Part shown: piece by piece, positions 26,151 to 34,293 of the stretch
Position numbering within the stretch: position 1 is the stretch's first letter
How the letters are laid out: every line of letters starts with the position of its first letter
IMG/VR virus record: IMGVR_UViG_3300042356_000196
Span: 1 to 50,419 of that record
Strand: one strand, 5' to 3'
DNA from: a virus
Length of the DNA stretch: 50,419 nucleotides
Program-made: the position numbers and the translations under genes
The notes under the pieces: model-generated
Databases searched by the model: none
Seen by the model: only the letters and a program-made list of their open reading frames with translations
Told to the model about the DNA's origin: nothing

Positions 26151-26298
26151 TCAATAACTTTTTTCTCTTATCACATCCGCAATCCTCAATAATACCAAGC
26201 TCAACAGCCTTCTTAACGGCATACTTAATGCCTGTTACCTCAGTGATGAACTCAACAGTATCACCAAGACCCTGCTGACGCTTGATCTTTTGGATCAT
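26062..26298 (-). CDS. Small CGC-motif protein of unknown function
   Basis: 78 residues. Its first ~55 residues (GLGDTVEFITEVTGIKYAVK, then DCGCDKRKKLLNEKFNYK) match a small phage family with the DCGCD-R-LN pattern that normally ends soon after this point. The remaining ~25 residues overlap the next gene out of frame and look unconstrained, so the stop may have been extended by mutation. Starts at the ATGA of the previous gene. Confidence 0.75.
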   Translation of the reverse strand: MIQKIKRQQGLGDTVEFITEVTGIKYAVKKAVELGIIEDCGCDKRKKLLNEKFNYKREDSEVLRGEQGGESETPQAAV

Positions 26299-26471
26299 CG
26301 CTTTTTCTTCATACCGCCCATCATACCCATGACAGACATCTTAACTGCGGCCTCAGTCACTTCTTCTTTCAAATCTTCAGCCATCTTCATGCTCTTCTTA
26401 GCACGAATCAACTTATCGATGTACGTATCGAAAGAAAAAACTGGCTTATTGTATGGATACTTGTTTTTCAT
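26295..26471 (-). CDS. 58-residue protein with Met-rich C-terminus
   Basis: Starts MKNKYPYNKPVFSFDTYIDK; the C-terminus is MSVMGMMGGMKKKR. The ATGA junction with the next gene and a TATATTTG box four bases before its ATG support it as the first gene of a small operon. Central helix is charged (EDLKEEVTEAAVK). No family recognised. Confidence 0.75.
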   Translation of the reverse strand: MKNKYPYNKPVFSFDTYIDKLIRAKKSMKMAEDLKEEVTEAAVKMSVMGMMGGMKKKR

Positions 26472-26475
26472 GATG

Positions 26476-26483
26476 CAAATATA
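26476..26483 (-). promoter_or_regulatory. -7 box TATATTTG, 4 bases before ATG
   Basis: Minus strand TATATTTG, CATC, ATG (26471). It starts the operon running through the small basic and lysis genes. No clear -33 element. Confidence 0.55.
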
Positions 26484-26490
26484 AGTATTT

Positions 26491-26802
26491 TTACAATATA
26501 ATTTCTACGAGATAACCTTGTTGTTCGTATGCAATTTGAGCATATTCATGAGCAGTTTCTAATCCTTGTACTTCAGTAGGTTTAATCTCTACATTAATAT
26601 TACCCATAGGTACATCGGTAGATAATACAGCAGCTCCGCTTTCATATGCCTCTTTTGAGGCATATGTAGCAATGCTAACTTCTAATGTCTTACCATCTGC
26701 TCGACCAGCAAATTCAATTCTTCCGTACACGCTATCCATTTCAATAGTTGTGCCTTGAATGGTGATAGTTTTTTCTTCTGTTTTGTTTATTATTAGTCCC
26801 AT
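26491..26802 (-). CDS. Small phage protein downstream of fibre gene
   Basis: 103 residues, acidic and beta-rich (TITIQGTTIEMDSVYGRIEF; PMGNINVEIKPTEVQGLETA). It lies 9 bases after the 447-residue fibre gene; such small genes often encode fibre-assembly chaperones or decoration proteins. No domain is recognised. Confidence 0.72.
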   Translation of the reverse strand: MGLIINKTEEKTITIQGTTIEMDSVYGRIEFAGRADGKTLEVSIATYASKEAYESGAAVLSTDVPMGNINVEIKPTEVQGLETAHEYAQIAYEQQGYLVEIIL

Positions 26803-26811
26803 AATGTAAAA

Positions 26812-28155
26812 TTAAGCAATTAATCCGTGAGCTTGCAACCTTGCCTGAATTTCTGCAATTCTTGTAACTGCATTTGCAAGTGTTCCATCAGATGCCGTTA
26901 ATGCAGAACCTCTAAAAAGTTTTATTATATTTCCGTTTTCTGTTCTAAAGTGTGGTGCTGCATTTCCTGCTACGATGTCGGCTGAATACAGTTCAAAACT
27001 ATCTACTTTAGCTGTATAAGCATCTGGCCCTGTTCCAGTAAAAATGGATAATGTTTTCTTTGGGGTTAACCATAATGCTCTTTCCGAATCTAATGGGTTT
27101 AAATTATTATTAAAATACCAATGAAACCCATTATTCATACCATAATTAGTAATATCTGCACAAATCATATTAAGTTTTGGTGCTGTACTCTGGGAGCCAT
27201 CACTAAAACCTGATTGAAAAAAAGTAAAAGAATGTTTTAAATTTATAACAGAATCTCCTCTTGGATGATGACTTATAGAGCCACCATTATTTGCCGAAGC
27301 ATACGTCATTTTAGGTGCTACTCCAGTAAGAATTAAATTAGAATCCCCCCTTTGTTCTAATATATTTGCACTATCAGCACTGTTTCTAACTCTAAACGCT
27401 ATATCCGTACTTAACGCACCTTGCGCTCTTACGTCTAGTCTAGCAGCTGGTGTAGTTTGACCTATACCGAAAAAATTACCTTTCAATAGAGTAAATGTAG
27501 ATGAGTTTCTTGTACGAATATCTCCACTAGATGATATTATATCCCATCCTTGAGTGCCAGAGTTTAATTGACCAAAACCACTTGATGGAAACTGTATATT
27601 TAAATCAGTCGTGCCTCCTAGAACCATTTTAGTGCTTCCTGCTCTATTAATTAATAGCCTTGGTTCCGTTGATTCGTTTCTACCTATAATAGTTAATTCA
27701 TCTCCATAAGATGATATTATATTATATGTATCAGCACTATTTCTAACTCTAAATGCTATGTCAGTACTCAACGTTCCTTGAGCGCGAACGTCTAAACGCA
27801 CACTTGTTGAAGGTGTTGCACCAATGCCTAAACGCTTATTAGTGTTATCCCAAAATAACGCAGAATCTTGACCTAAAACATCGCCGCCATTTTGAAATAA
27901 TATTCTTCCGATAGTTCCACTTGCAATAGCTGTTGTACCTACCGTTAAACCACCTCCACCAATAACCAAATCACCACTACCAAGTAAAGAGTTGCCGTTA
28001 ACTGTTTTGATATTTGTAGCTGAAACTAATGTAGGCTGATAGTTTGCTGCTAAATAACTCTTCACAGCTTTCTGAGACGGAACAACAATATCACTATTAA
28101 GTGATAGGGTAGGATCTGTATCTATAGGGGTTCCTTTTGTAAATCCTTGGCTCAT
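26812..28155 (-). CDS. Fibre/tail-spike-type protein with internal repeat
   Basis: 447 residues. The N-terminus (DPTLSLNSDIVVPSQKAVKS) is the common anchoring segment of phage fibres. Two copies of a ~25-residue unit (RLDVRAQGxLSTDIAFRVRN) lie near residues 120 and 236 with almost identical DNA, suggesting a recent internal duplication. The C-terminus TLANAVTRIAEIQARLQAHG looks like a trimerising coiled coil; no autoprotease is evident. Host-binding or head-fibre role inferred. Confidence 0.8.
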   Translation of the reverse strand: MSQGFTKGTPIDTDPTLSLNSDIVVPSQKAVKSYLAANYQPTLVSATNIKTVNGNSLLGSGDLVIGGGGLTVGTTAIASGTIGRILFQNGGDVLGQDSALFWDNTNKRLGIGATPSTSVRLDVRAQGTLSTDIAFRVRNSADTYNIISSYGDELTIIGRNESTEPRLLINRAGSTKMVLGGTTDLNIQFPSSGFGQLNSGTQGWDIISSSGDIRTRNSSTFTLLKGNFFGIGQTTPAARLDVRAQGALSTDIAFRVRNSADSANILEQRGDSNLILTGVAPKMTYASANNGGSISHHPRGDSVINLKHSFTFFQSGFSDGSQSTAPKLNMICADITNYGMNNGFHWYFNNNLNPLDSERALWLTPKKTLSIFTGTGPDAYTAKVDSFELYSADIVAGNAAPHFRTENGNIIKLFRGSALTASDGTLANAVTRIAEIQARLQAHGLIA

Positions 28156-28156
28156 A

Positions 28157-29398
28157 TTATCTGCTTATTTCTTCCCAGTCCATTGATGCAACAACAGTAT
28201 CACTACCGCTATTAGAAGCAATTACCAGTGTAAGTTCAAATGGTGTTGATATTAATCCATTTCTTTCTAACTGAAATTTAAACAATGCTTCCTTCAATAT
28301 ATCAACTTGACTTGCCGCTTGATTACTTTCACTAAAAAATCCACTTGCAAGTATTCTTCCTCCTGTAAATGAGGTTCCTGTTATATTATATTCTACAGAA
28401 GAGTTTACTCCTGCACTCGTCCAAGTGCCACCTGTTGTTGTTCCAGATGCTACAACTTGCCAATTAAACTTAGCTGTACTCATTGGCATTATAGAAAGAG
28501 CAGTAAGAATAATAATACCATCCAATCTTGTTGATTTTAAACGTAAGCTTATTACAGGGTAAAATGTTCCTGCTGTTCCTAATGTTCTTGGAGATTGAAT
28601 TGGAATACCAATTGCTTGCTGTAGCCCATTAAGTTCATATCCACCCTCAGACAATACCGTAGAACATATTTGCTTCAATGTACTAGCACTAATTGTAGCA
28701 CCTGTATTTGTTATCTCATACCTTAATGGTAATGATGCTGTAGTTATGTATGTAGAAGCAATAATATTAGCATGGTGAAACTTATGGCAAACATAAAAGT
28801 TACCATTTACAACAAAGCCTATCCTAACCGTTCCTACTCCTAACCACTCCAAGTCCATGAATAGAATCTGAGCCTTTGTTAGGTCAAGGGTGATTCCACT
28901 TGGACCAGACCCATCCATAGGATCAACATTCCAACTTGCTTGAGTAACAGGTGTATTTACTACTGCTCCTGTAACAAAACTCCTCTCTACAAAACTTACA
29001 GTAGTCCCGTTCTGCTCTAGATAATATCCGTTGTTTGCTCCATAGTACCCAATCCTTTGTCTTAGGTTAGCCTTAGCAGGACTCATTACAAACGTGCTTA
29101 GTACCAATAAACTTTTTCCTGGTTGATATGAGAATACTTTAGTAGTCTCCCTTACAACCTCAGATCCTGACGATGTGGTTACATCTAGATCAATTAAACC
29201 TTGAGCGGCATTAAATGTTGCAGTTCCTCCTGTTGCAGTTCCTGTTGACCAAAGTCCGTTGTCAGCAAATCTATGGCTTGAATCAAATAGTGTAAATGGT
29301 TCACTTACCCTAAGTCTACCAAATGCATCTATGTTAGGAGTATTTGCAAATGAAATCTCACTACTAATTATATTATATGAAGCGTATCCCTGTGCCAT
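28157..29398 (-). CDS. Conserved phage virion protein (AFGRLRVSEPFTLFDS type)
   Basis: 413 residues. The N-terminal DAFGRLRVSEPFTLFDSSHR is a hallmark of a structural protein widespread in marine phages, followed by a jelly-roll-like beta domain (RIGYYGANNGYYLEQNGTTV; LEWLGVGTVRIGFVVNGNF). It lies one base from the fibre gene, so the two proteins probably form one appendage. Confidence 0.85.
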   Translation of the reverse strand: MAQGYASYNIISSEISFANTPNIDAFGRLRVSEPFTLFDSSHRFADNGLWSTGTATGGTATFNAAQGLIDLDVTTSSGSEVVRETTKVFSYQPGKSLLVLSTFVMSPAKANLRQRIGYYGANNGYYLEQNGTTVSFVERSFVTGAVVNTPVTQASWNVDPMDGSGPSGITLDLTKAQILFMDLEWLGVGTVRIGFVVNGNFYVCHKFHHANIIASTYITTASLPLRYEITNTGATISASTLKQICSTVLSEGGYELNGLQQAIGIPIQSPRTLGTAGTFYPVISLRLKSTRLDGIIILTALSIMPMSTAKFNWQVVASGTTTGGTWTSAGVNSSVEYNITGTSFTGGRILASGFFSESNQAASQVDILKEALFKFQLERNGLISTPFELTLVIASNSGSDTVVASMDWEEISR

Positions 29399-29399
29399 A

Positions 29400-29729
29400 T
29401 TAGCTTATTTCAGATCCATAAAGTGAAAATGACAGATTAGTATTTGATGCATAAACTCTTACTACATCTGTTGCAGCTAAAGTTACACCTATTGTAGCGA
29501 TAAATGTATCGTTAGCTCCTATAGGTAAGTCATAATATATATAATCCTTATTAGCAGTAGTGGCTCCAGCAATAGCTATTGATATTCTAAATGTAGATAG
29601 AACTGCTGATCTATTACAAATAATAACAGAACTAGCTACAGATGATGTAGCAGATGGAACTGTATATAGAGCTGTCTCTGTAGTTGCTGATGGACTAGAC
29701 TGTCCTAATACTTTATAAATTGTTGCCAT
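29400..29729 (-). CDS. Small structural/decoration protein
   Basis: 109 residues, Ser/Thr/Ala-rich beta sequence (YKVLGQSSPSATTETALYTV, then SSVIICNRSA; YDLPIGANDTFIATIGVTLA). It resembles small virion proteins encoded next to fibre genes in marine phages. Spaced one base from each neighbour. Confidence 0.8.
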   Translation of the reverse strand: MATIYKVLGQSSPSATTETALYTVPSATSSVASSVIICNRSAVLSTFRISIAIAGATTANKDYIYYDLPIGANDTFIATIGVTLAATDVVRVYASNTNLSFSLYGSEIS

Positions 29730-29730
29730 A

Positions 29731-29934
29731 CTAAGCTCCCATTAATAAAAAATTCATTTCAAATCCAGCAGAACCTGTTGATGATGGAGGGACAGACCAT
29801 GTGCCGTCACCTCTAAGGTATGTAGTACTGTCAGCAGTCCCACTACCAAGGTTAAATGTAGGTACCTTGTCCTGCTTGGAGAACGGTATTATCTTGCCTA
29901 GGACCCTCTTTAATGGACGTGGAAATATACTCAT
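29731..29934 (-). CDS. Short fibre-related protein
   Basis: 67 residues with basic N-terminus (FPRPLKRVLGKIIPFSKQDK) and the STTYLRGDGTWSVP motif found in phage fibre proteins. Too short for a full fibre; it may be an adaptor or the remnant of one. First gene of the fibre operon, with a TACCTTTG box 8 bases upstream. Confidence 0.75.
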   Translation of the reverse strand: MSIFPRPLKRVLGKIIPFSKQDKVPTFNLGSGTADSTTYLRGDGTWSVPPSSTGSAGFEMNFLLMGA

Positions 29935-29938
29935 GCTA

Positions 29939-29970
29939 GTTGCAAAGGTAGCAAATTTAATCTAAATTTG
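29939..29970 (+). promoter_or_regulatory. Promoter for the winged-helix gene
   Basis: GTTG (near-match to TTTG) at 29939-29942, 20 bases, then TAAATTTG at 29963-29970, 7 bases before the ATG at 29978. It overlaps the divergent minus-strand box, so one regulator could affect both. Confidence 0.5.
29943..29950 (-). promoter_or_regulatory. -7 box TACCTTTG for fibre operon
   Basis: Minus strand TACCTTTG, 8 bases before the ATG at 29934. Preceded by TAAATTTGC, the same bases that precede the box at 731-738. It lies back-to-back with the plus-strand box at 29963. Confidence 0.5.
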
Positions 29971-29977
29971 TACATCT

Positions 29978-30505
29978 ATGAGAACTAACAGGTGTAAGAG
30001 AAAGGACAAATACAAAATAAGTATAAAGTCCCGTCCGTTCCAAAAACATATCACAAGAAACTACCCAGACCATAACTACATGAAGTACTGGAGGGTGATA
30101 AGGTACTGGGCATGTCGATACTACGACGTCACCATGATAGAGCTAGAGATACTGTTCTTCCTGCATGACGAGATGCTGTTCAACAAGACAACGTTCGATT
30201 CATACGACAACATATTCAGGTGGGATACAAAGAGGATGGCTAACCTAAAAAGAAAGGGGCTCATCAGAACATTCCGTGAGCCCACTAATAGCCAAGCTAG
30301 ATTGTACGAGCTAAGCTTCAAAGCAAAGAAGATGATTAACTCAATCTATAAAAAGCTAAACGGCGAAGAACCCATACCTACTACACCTAGTAGAAACCCT
30401 ATGTTTAAGAAGAAAGCAGGCTTCACAGATAAGGTCTTCGCCATCGCAATTAGAAACTTTAACAAAGAGTTTAAAGAATCAAAGCAACATCTCGATACTG
30501 AATAA
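29978..30505 (+). CDS. Winged-helix DNA-binding protein, candidate phage regulator
   Basis: 175 residues. Basic N-terminus (MRTNRCKRKDKYKISIKSR), then a winged-helix-like region: helix with TMIELEILFFLHDE, a DTKRMANLKRKGLIRTFREP segment typical of the recognition helix and wing of MarR-type proteins, and a further helix. The only plus-strand gene within the late block; it shares an intergenic space of 43 bases with the fibre operon and runs 35 bases into the end of groES. A switch of late transcription is a plausible, unproven role. Confidence 0.7.
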   Translation: MRTNRCKRKDKYKISIKSRPFQKHITRNYPDHNYMKYWRVIRYWACRYYDVTMIELEILFFLHDEMLFNKTTFDSYDNIFRWDTKRMANLKRKGLIRTFREPTNSQARLYELSFKAKKMINSIYKKLNGEEPIPTTPSRNPMFKKKAGFTDKVFAIAIRNFNKEFKESKQHLDTE

Positions 30506-30734
30506 TCCTGTACGACTCTTCACCATTTCGGTAGTCGTGCCCTTGGACAGCATCGTAGGCAACAACGTCACCCTTATGTATATGCTCAGCAACTAAATCG
30601 CTGACCTCTATAACCTCTGCCTCCTGGTAACGCTGCTTTACAATCTCAGCTCCAGTGAGTAACAACCCACTCGCGCTCTTTTGCTGCTCTACAACTAGAG
30701 GCTTAACTACAATAAAACTATTTAACGCTTTCAT
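30471..30734 (-). CDS. groES: Co-chaperonin GroES
   Basis: 87 residues. N-terminal strand SFIVVKPLVVEQQ, mobile loop with SASGLLLTGAEI (hydrophobic GLLLT like the GroEL-binding IVL of GroES), and C-terminal KGDVVAYDAVQ with YRIIQYRDVALIL. It caps the GroEL ring during ATP-driven folding. Its ATG lies inside the last codons of groEL (17-base overlap), so it is translated by coupling and its order is the reverse of the bacterial groES-groEL operon. The 3' end overlaps the plus-strand regulator gene by 35 bases. Confidence 0.88.
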   Translation of the reverse strand: MKALNSFIVVKPLVVEQQKSASGLLLTGAEIVKQRYQEAEVIEVSDLVAEHIHKGDVVAYDAVQGHDYRNGEESYRIIQYRDVALIL

Positions 30735-32316
30735 TCTCTCTTACATTTGTGATTATCGCATTCGTACTAAGGATCGTAGTGGCCACAGATACAGCATTCT
30801 TAAGCGCGTTCTTAGTTACCTTCGCTGGATCAATAATACCCATCTTCACCATGTCACCTGTCTTCTTATCCTTCACGTTGTAACCCCTGCCTACACTACC
30901 ATCGTCAAAGAACTTCTCGTAGTCCAACACCTCGTTGCCATCAACGCCAGCGTTCTCACAGATCTTATGGAATGGAGCCTCGCACGCCTGAGACATAATG
31001 TCCAACGCAACTGATGGGTTACCGTTAACCATAGCTTTAGACGCTGTAAACGCCATCGCGTTCACAAGTCCTACACCACCACCAGGAAGCACACCATCCT
31101 CAATCGCAGCCTTAACAGCCAGCACCGCATCGTCAACACGATCCCTCAACTCCTTCTGCTCGATGTCTGAACTAGCACCAACGTAGATCATACCTACACC
31201 TCCTGAGATAGAGGCAATTCGTTCGTCCATGAACTTAAGGTTCTCCTCCAACGTCTCCTCCCACTTGCTCATCTTAAGCTCCTTAACGTATGCATCAAGG
31301 TCCTCATCAGTGCCCTCGTGACGCACAATGATCGTACTGTCCTGACTAACGATGATCTTCTTCGCCCTGCCAAGTCCTGACACCGTACACAACGCTAGGT
31401 TGTCACCAGTAGACTCTGAGTAGTAGTGAGCACCCAATGCCTTGGATATATCTGTCATCATCTCGTCCTTACGGTAACCGAAATTAGGTGGGATAATGTT
31501 ACATACCTTGATCTTGCCCTGCACAACGTTCATGTTAAGTGTAGCTGATACCTGTGGTGACAGCTGACCTACAATAAGCAATGGCTTACCTTCCTTCAAC
31601 ACATGAGCCAGTACGTTCTCTATGTTAGATAGATTATTAATCTCATGATCCGTAAGTAACACATACGCATCCTCCATCACGCACTCCATCTTCTTGTGAT
31701 CCGTAACGTAGTACTTAGATGTCCACCCCCTGGCAACACGGATACCCTTAATAACCTCAGAGTATGTCTTCGTGGTCTTAGAGTTCTCTACAATAACATG
31801 GCTAACCTGTGAGTACACATCAGCGATCAACTTACCTACAACTGGATCATTGTTCGCAGAGATCGTCGCTACATCAAGCAGCCTCTTACCACTGACCTTC
31901 TTAGACATACGTCCAAGCTCCTTCACTACATCGTCTGCAATTGATTGGATCTGTCTTAGTACCTCAGTCTTGCTGTGCTTGTCTACATCAAAGTAGTCCT
32001 CGAACGCATCGATAATAGCCTTGGTAAGCACAATACTAGTCGTAGTGCCATCACCTGCCGACGAAGCCGTCTTAGATGCTGCCTCCCGTACTAACTGTAC
32101 CGCTAAGTTCTCTACTGGATCGTACAAGTTGATTGATCGTGCGACAGTCACACCATCCTTTGTAACAGTCACACCTCCTATGTGGTGTTCTGACTCTATT
32201 AATACCGTCTGACCTGATGGCCCTAACGTAGATGAAACTGCTGCTGATATCTTGTCGATGCCATTTTTCAGTTTCTTACGTCCACTTTCATCTAAAAATA
32301 TCTGTTTTACTACCAT
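30718..32316 (-). CDS. groEL: Chaperonin GroEL (phage-encoded)
   Basis: 532 residues, against about 545 in bacteria. ATP-site motifs are present: TLGPSGQTV (30-38), KDGVTVAR with the Asp equivalent to Asp52, AGDGTTTS (87-94), and VDDAVLAVKAAIEDGVLPGG with Asp396. The apical domain (about 190-370) is present. The Gly-Gly-Met-rich C-terminal tail of bacterial GroEL is missing; it ends NESVK. A TTTG-N19-TATATTTG promoter lies upstream, so expression may be early and host-driven. It probably folds phage proteins, alone with the phage GroES or with host subunits. Confidence 0.95.
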   Translation of the reverse strand: MVVKQIFLDESGRKKLKNGIDKISAAVSSTLGPSGQTVLIESEHHIGGVTVTKDGVTVARSINLYDPVENLAVQLVREAASKTASSAGDGTTTSIVLTKAIIDAFEDYFDVDKHSKTEVLRQIQSIADDVVKELGRMSKKVSGKRLLDVATISANNDPVVGKLIADVYSQVSHVIVENSKTTKTYSEVIKGIRVARGWTSKYYVTDHKKMECVMEDAYVLLTDHEINNLSNIENVLAHVLKEGKPLLIVGQLSPQVSATLNMNVVQGKIKVCNIIPPNFGYRKDEMMTDISKALGAHYYSESTGDNLALCTVSGLGRAKKIIVSQDSTIIVRHEGTDEDLDAYVKELKMSKWEETLEENLKFMDERIASISGGVGMIYVGASSDIEQKELRDRVDDAVLAVKAAIEDGVLPGGGVGLVNAMAFTASKAMVNGNPSVALDIMSQACEAPFHKICENAGVDGNEVLDYEKFFDDGSVGRGYNVKDKKTGDMVKMGIIDPAKVTKNALKNAVSVATTILSTNAIITNVRENESVK

Positions 32317-32335
32317 ATTTGATTAAATTATGGTG

Positions 32336-32366
32336 CAAATATAGATGTTTTTAGTAGAAAAACAAA
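32336..32366 (-). promoter_or_regulatory. Promoter of groEL-groES
   Basis: Minus strand TTTG (32363-32366), 19 bases, TATATTTG (32336-32343). Full Bacteroidota consensus; leader of about 19 bases to the ATG at 32316. Confidence 0.75.
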
Positions 32367-32397
32367 CAATCAGGATTTAATGGGATTTTAAAATTAA

Positions 32398-32745
32398 TCA
32401 TGATTTTGAACTATCACCACGACTAATAGGTATAACCGTGTTACTGTCGGCAGATGCGCTTCTTACAGCATTTGTAGCTGTTACAGTACATTTAATAGAC
32501 TGCTTAGCATCTGCATCTGCTAATGTATAGGTGTTTTTATTTGCGCCAATTATTGGATCGCTGTTTCTTATCCACTGGTAAGTATAAGTAATTTTAGGTG
32601 TACCTGACCAAGTGCCTTGTGAACAGGTTAAAGTCTCCCTTACTTGAACTGTACCTGTAATTACAGGTGCTTTCTTGTTTTTAGGAGCAAATGCACTATC
32701 TCCGAACAAAAGTATACTTGAAGTAAATGGCGATATACCGATCAT
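32398..32745 (-). CDS. Ig-like domain protein
   Basis: 115 residues from the ATG at 32743-32745; a GTG 36 bases upstream is less likely because it lies in a terminator stem. The domain TLTCSQGTWSGTPKITYTYQ, then WIRNSD, NTYTLADADAKQSIKCTVTA, then TNAVRSASADS is a bacterial/phage Ig-like fold typical of virion surface domains that bind glycans weakly. Here it stands alone as one gene, with a short hydrophobic N-terminus. Possible soluble decoration protein. Confidence 0.8.
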   Translation of the reverse strand: MIGISPFTSSILLFGDSAFAPKNKKAPVITGTVQVRETLTCSQGTWSGTPKITYTYQWIRNSDPIIGANKNTYTLADADAKQSIKCTVTATNAVRSASADSNTVIPISRGDSSKS

Positions 32746-32757
32746 TCTTTTTTTTGA

Positions 32758-32765
32758 CAAAGATA
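32758..32765 (-). promoter_or_regulatory. -7 box TATCTTTG for the Ig-like gene
   Basis: Minus strand TATCTTTG, 12 bases before the ATG at 32745 and just after the T-run of the upstream terminator. Confidence 0.5.
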
Positions 32766-32768
32766 AAC

Positions 32769-32797
32769 AAAAAAAACGCACACCGTTAAGTGTGCGT
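32769..32797 (-). terminator. Terminator after the secreted-protein gene
   Basis: Minus strand ACGCACAC, loop TTAACG, GTGTGCGT (perfect 8 bp) followed by a run of T. Confidence 0.9.
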
Positions 32798-32821
32798 CTT
32801 AGTTATGTAGAGTGGGGGTTG

Positions 32822-33169
32822 TTATAATACTCTGCACATAATCATGCTTCTATCAGTGTTCTTGTAGAACATCATTCTTACATTCTGATCGTACTCATTC
32901 TTGTAGAACCATACGTTAACCTCTGCACCTGATTTCTTGTCTGTGAATTTTTCGTCAGGGTTTGCGGCATTCATTCCATATGCATCTAACCAGTTGTAAA
33001 CAATACCATTCATATCAAAGCTGCTTCCTTTAAACGATACTAGGTTAGTGTCACCTTTTACATAATACCACTCAAAGTCTGGAGCTGAGCTGTGGTTCTT
33101 GTAAGTCTCTTGTGCTGTGGCCATGAAGCTAAACGCTAACATGATTGCCGATAAAATTGCTTTCTTCAT
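32822..33169 (-). CDS. Secreted/periplasmic protein with Sec signal peptide
   Basis: 115 residues. N-terminus MKKAILSAIMLAFSFMATA-QE is a clear Sec signal, cleavage after Ala19 likely. The mature part is ~96 residues, beta-rich and aromatic (DFEWYYVKGDTNLVSFKGSS; VWFYKNEYDQNVRMMFYKNT). It has its own consensus promoter and terminator, so it is an independently controlled unit like a moron. Roles such as superinfection exclusion or envelope modification are possible; no family is recognised. Confidence 0.82.
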   Translation of the reverse strand: MKKAILSAIMLAFSFMATAQETYKNHSSAPDFEWYYVKGDTNLVSFKGSSFDMNGIVYNWLDAYGMNAANPDEKFTDKKSGAEVNVWFYKNEYDQNVRMMFYKNTDRSMIMCRVL

Positions 33170-33196
33170 AGTTGTTATTTAATTGAGTTTCTATTT

Positions 33197-33227
33197 CAAA
33201 TGTAGTCAAAAAAAAATACCCACCAAA
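33197..33227 (-). promoter_or_regulatory. Promoter of the secreted-protein gene
   Basis: Minus strand TTTG (33224-33227), 19 bases, TACATTTG (33197-33204). The -33 box lies in the 3' arm of the preceding terminator. Confidence 0.7.
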
Positions 33228-33247
33228 TTTTTTGGCAGGTATTTTTA
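33208..33247 (-). terminator. Long terminator hairpin
   Basis: Minus strand: AAAATACC-UGCCAAA pairs with UUUGGUG-GGUAUUUU around an AAA loop (15 bp with two G.U), followed by a T-run. Ends the 334-residue gene. Confidence 0.85.
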
Positions 33248-33263
33248 AAAAAAAATATATTTA

Positions 33264-34268
33264 TTAAGAATAACGCATCTTTCCAGCTTGCATTCTGCCT
33301 TTCATGCCAGTCTTCTTCTCAACTTTTTCATTCATCTTAGACTTAGTAAAGTATGAAGTCTTTCCTACTTGCTCTTTCTTTTCGAACTTCTGTGCTTTGC
33401 GTGTGTCTCTAATTGCGCTACCAACTTTTACTCCAGTCTCTTTTCTAGCAGCTTTAAGATCACTACGCATAGCTTTGTATCCAGCCTTTTTCTCTTTAGA
33501 AAAAGCTCCAGCTACAACGTTTGGCCCTTGGTTTTCGTCAGCTAATGCCTTAGTACGTGTATAAGCACCAGCCAATTTTTCCTCTTTACGGAACTTACGA
33601 CCTTCTGCACCTCTAGCTAATCCTCCTTGTGGTTTAAGTCGGTTAGTTACACTACCTTGCTTTTTAAATGATCTACCTTTTACACCAGGACCTTCAATAG
33701 CTTTGTTAACCATCTCAGTCTTCTTAGTAGCTGTTGCCAAACTTCTTGAAGGTGTAGATGAACCAAGCTTCCTTGTTGGCAAATTACCTACCTTAACTTT
33801 CTCAGGTGTCTTAACTGGAGTAGATGGAGTCACTTTAGCTGGAGATTTGTAATACTGCTTTTCTTTTGAAGGATCAGCATAGTAAACTTGGTGGAAACCA
33901 GGTTTTCCATATTTAGCTCCTTCAGCTCCTTCAGAACCTTTTGCATACCATACCTCTTTAGCCTTCATATTGTATCCCATAGATTCCTGCTCTTTATTAA
34001 ATAACTCAAGCTCTGAAGGTGAAAGTTTAGACCCTCCAGCCTTTCTGCCAATACCAGCTGTATATTCATAATTAGGCGCTTTTCTCTGCTCCGAAACCCA
34101 TTCTTTATACTGATCTTCAGCACTCATACTTTTATATTGAGCCTGTGTCCTTCCACCAGAAGTAGGGTTTTTACCAGTAACAGTTACTTGCTTTAAGTTC
34201 TTAGGATCACCTGGAGCCCTTGTTGTGGTTTTAACGGTCATTCGACCTGTTTTCATTTTTGTTGCCAT
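33264..34268 (-). CDS. Large Lys/Arg-rich basic protein, probably virion-internal
   Basis: 334 residues from the ATG at 34266-34268; an earlier in-frame ATG (34319) would lie in the -7 box. Very rich in Lys, Gly, Ser and Thr, low in hydrophobics; no globular domain is evident. Repeated basic motifs (GVKGRSFKKQGS; EGRKFRKEEKLAGAY; KTGMKGRMQAGKMRYS). Composition fits a DNA-binding or ejected internal virion protein. It begins the right-most late unit, with a TAACTTTG box upstream and a terminator downstream. Confidence 0.78.
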   Translation of the reverse strand: MATKMKTGRMTVKTTTRAPGDPKNLKQVTVTGKNPTSGGRTQAQYKSMSAEDQYKEWVSEQRKAPNYEYTAGIGRKAGGSKLSPSELELFNKEQESMGYNMKAKEVWYAKGSEGAEGAKYGKPGFHQVYYADPSKEKQYYKSPAKVTPSTPVKTPEKVKVGNLPTRKLGSSTPSRSLATATKKTEMVNKAIEGPGVKGRSFKKQGSVTNRLKPQGGLARGAEGRKFRKEEKLAGAYTRTKALADENQGPNVVAGAFSKEKKAGYKAMRSDLKAARKETGVKVGSAIRDTRKAQKFEKKEQVGKTSYFTKSKMNEKVEKKTGMKGRMQAGKMRYS

Positions 34269-34293
34269 AACATATATGTTTTTTAAAAAGTAA

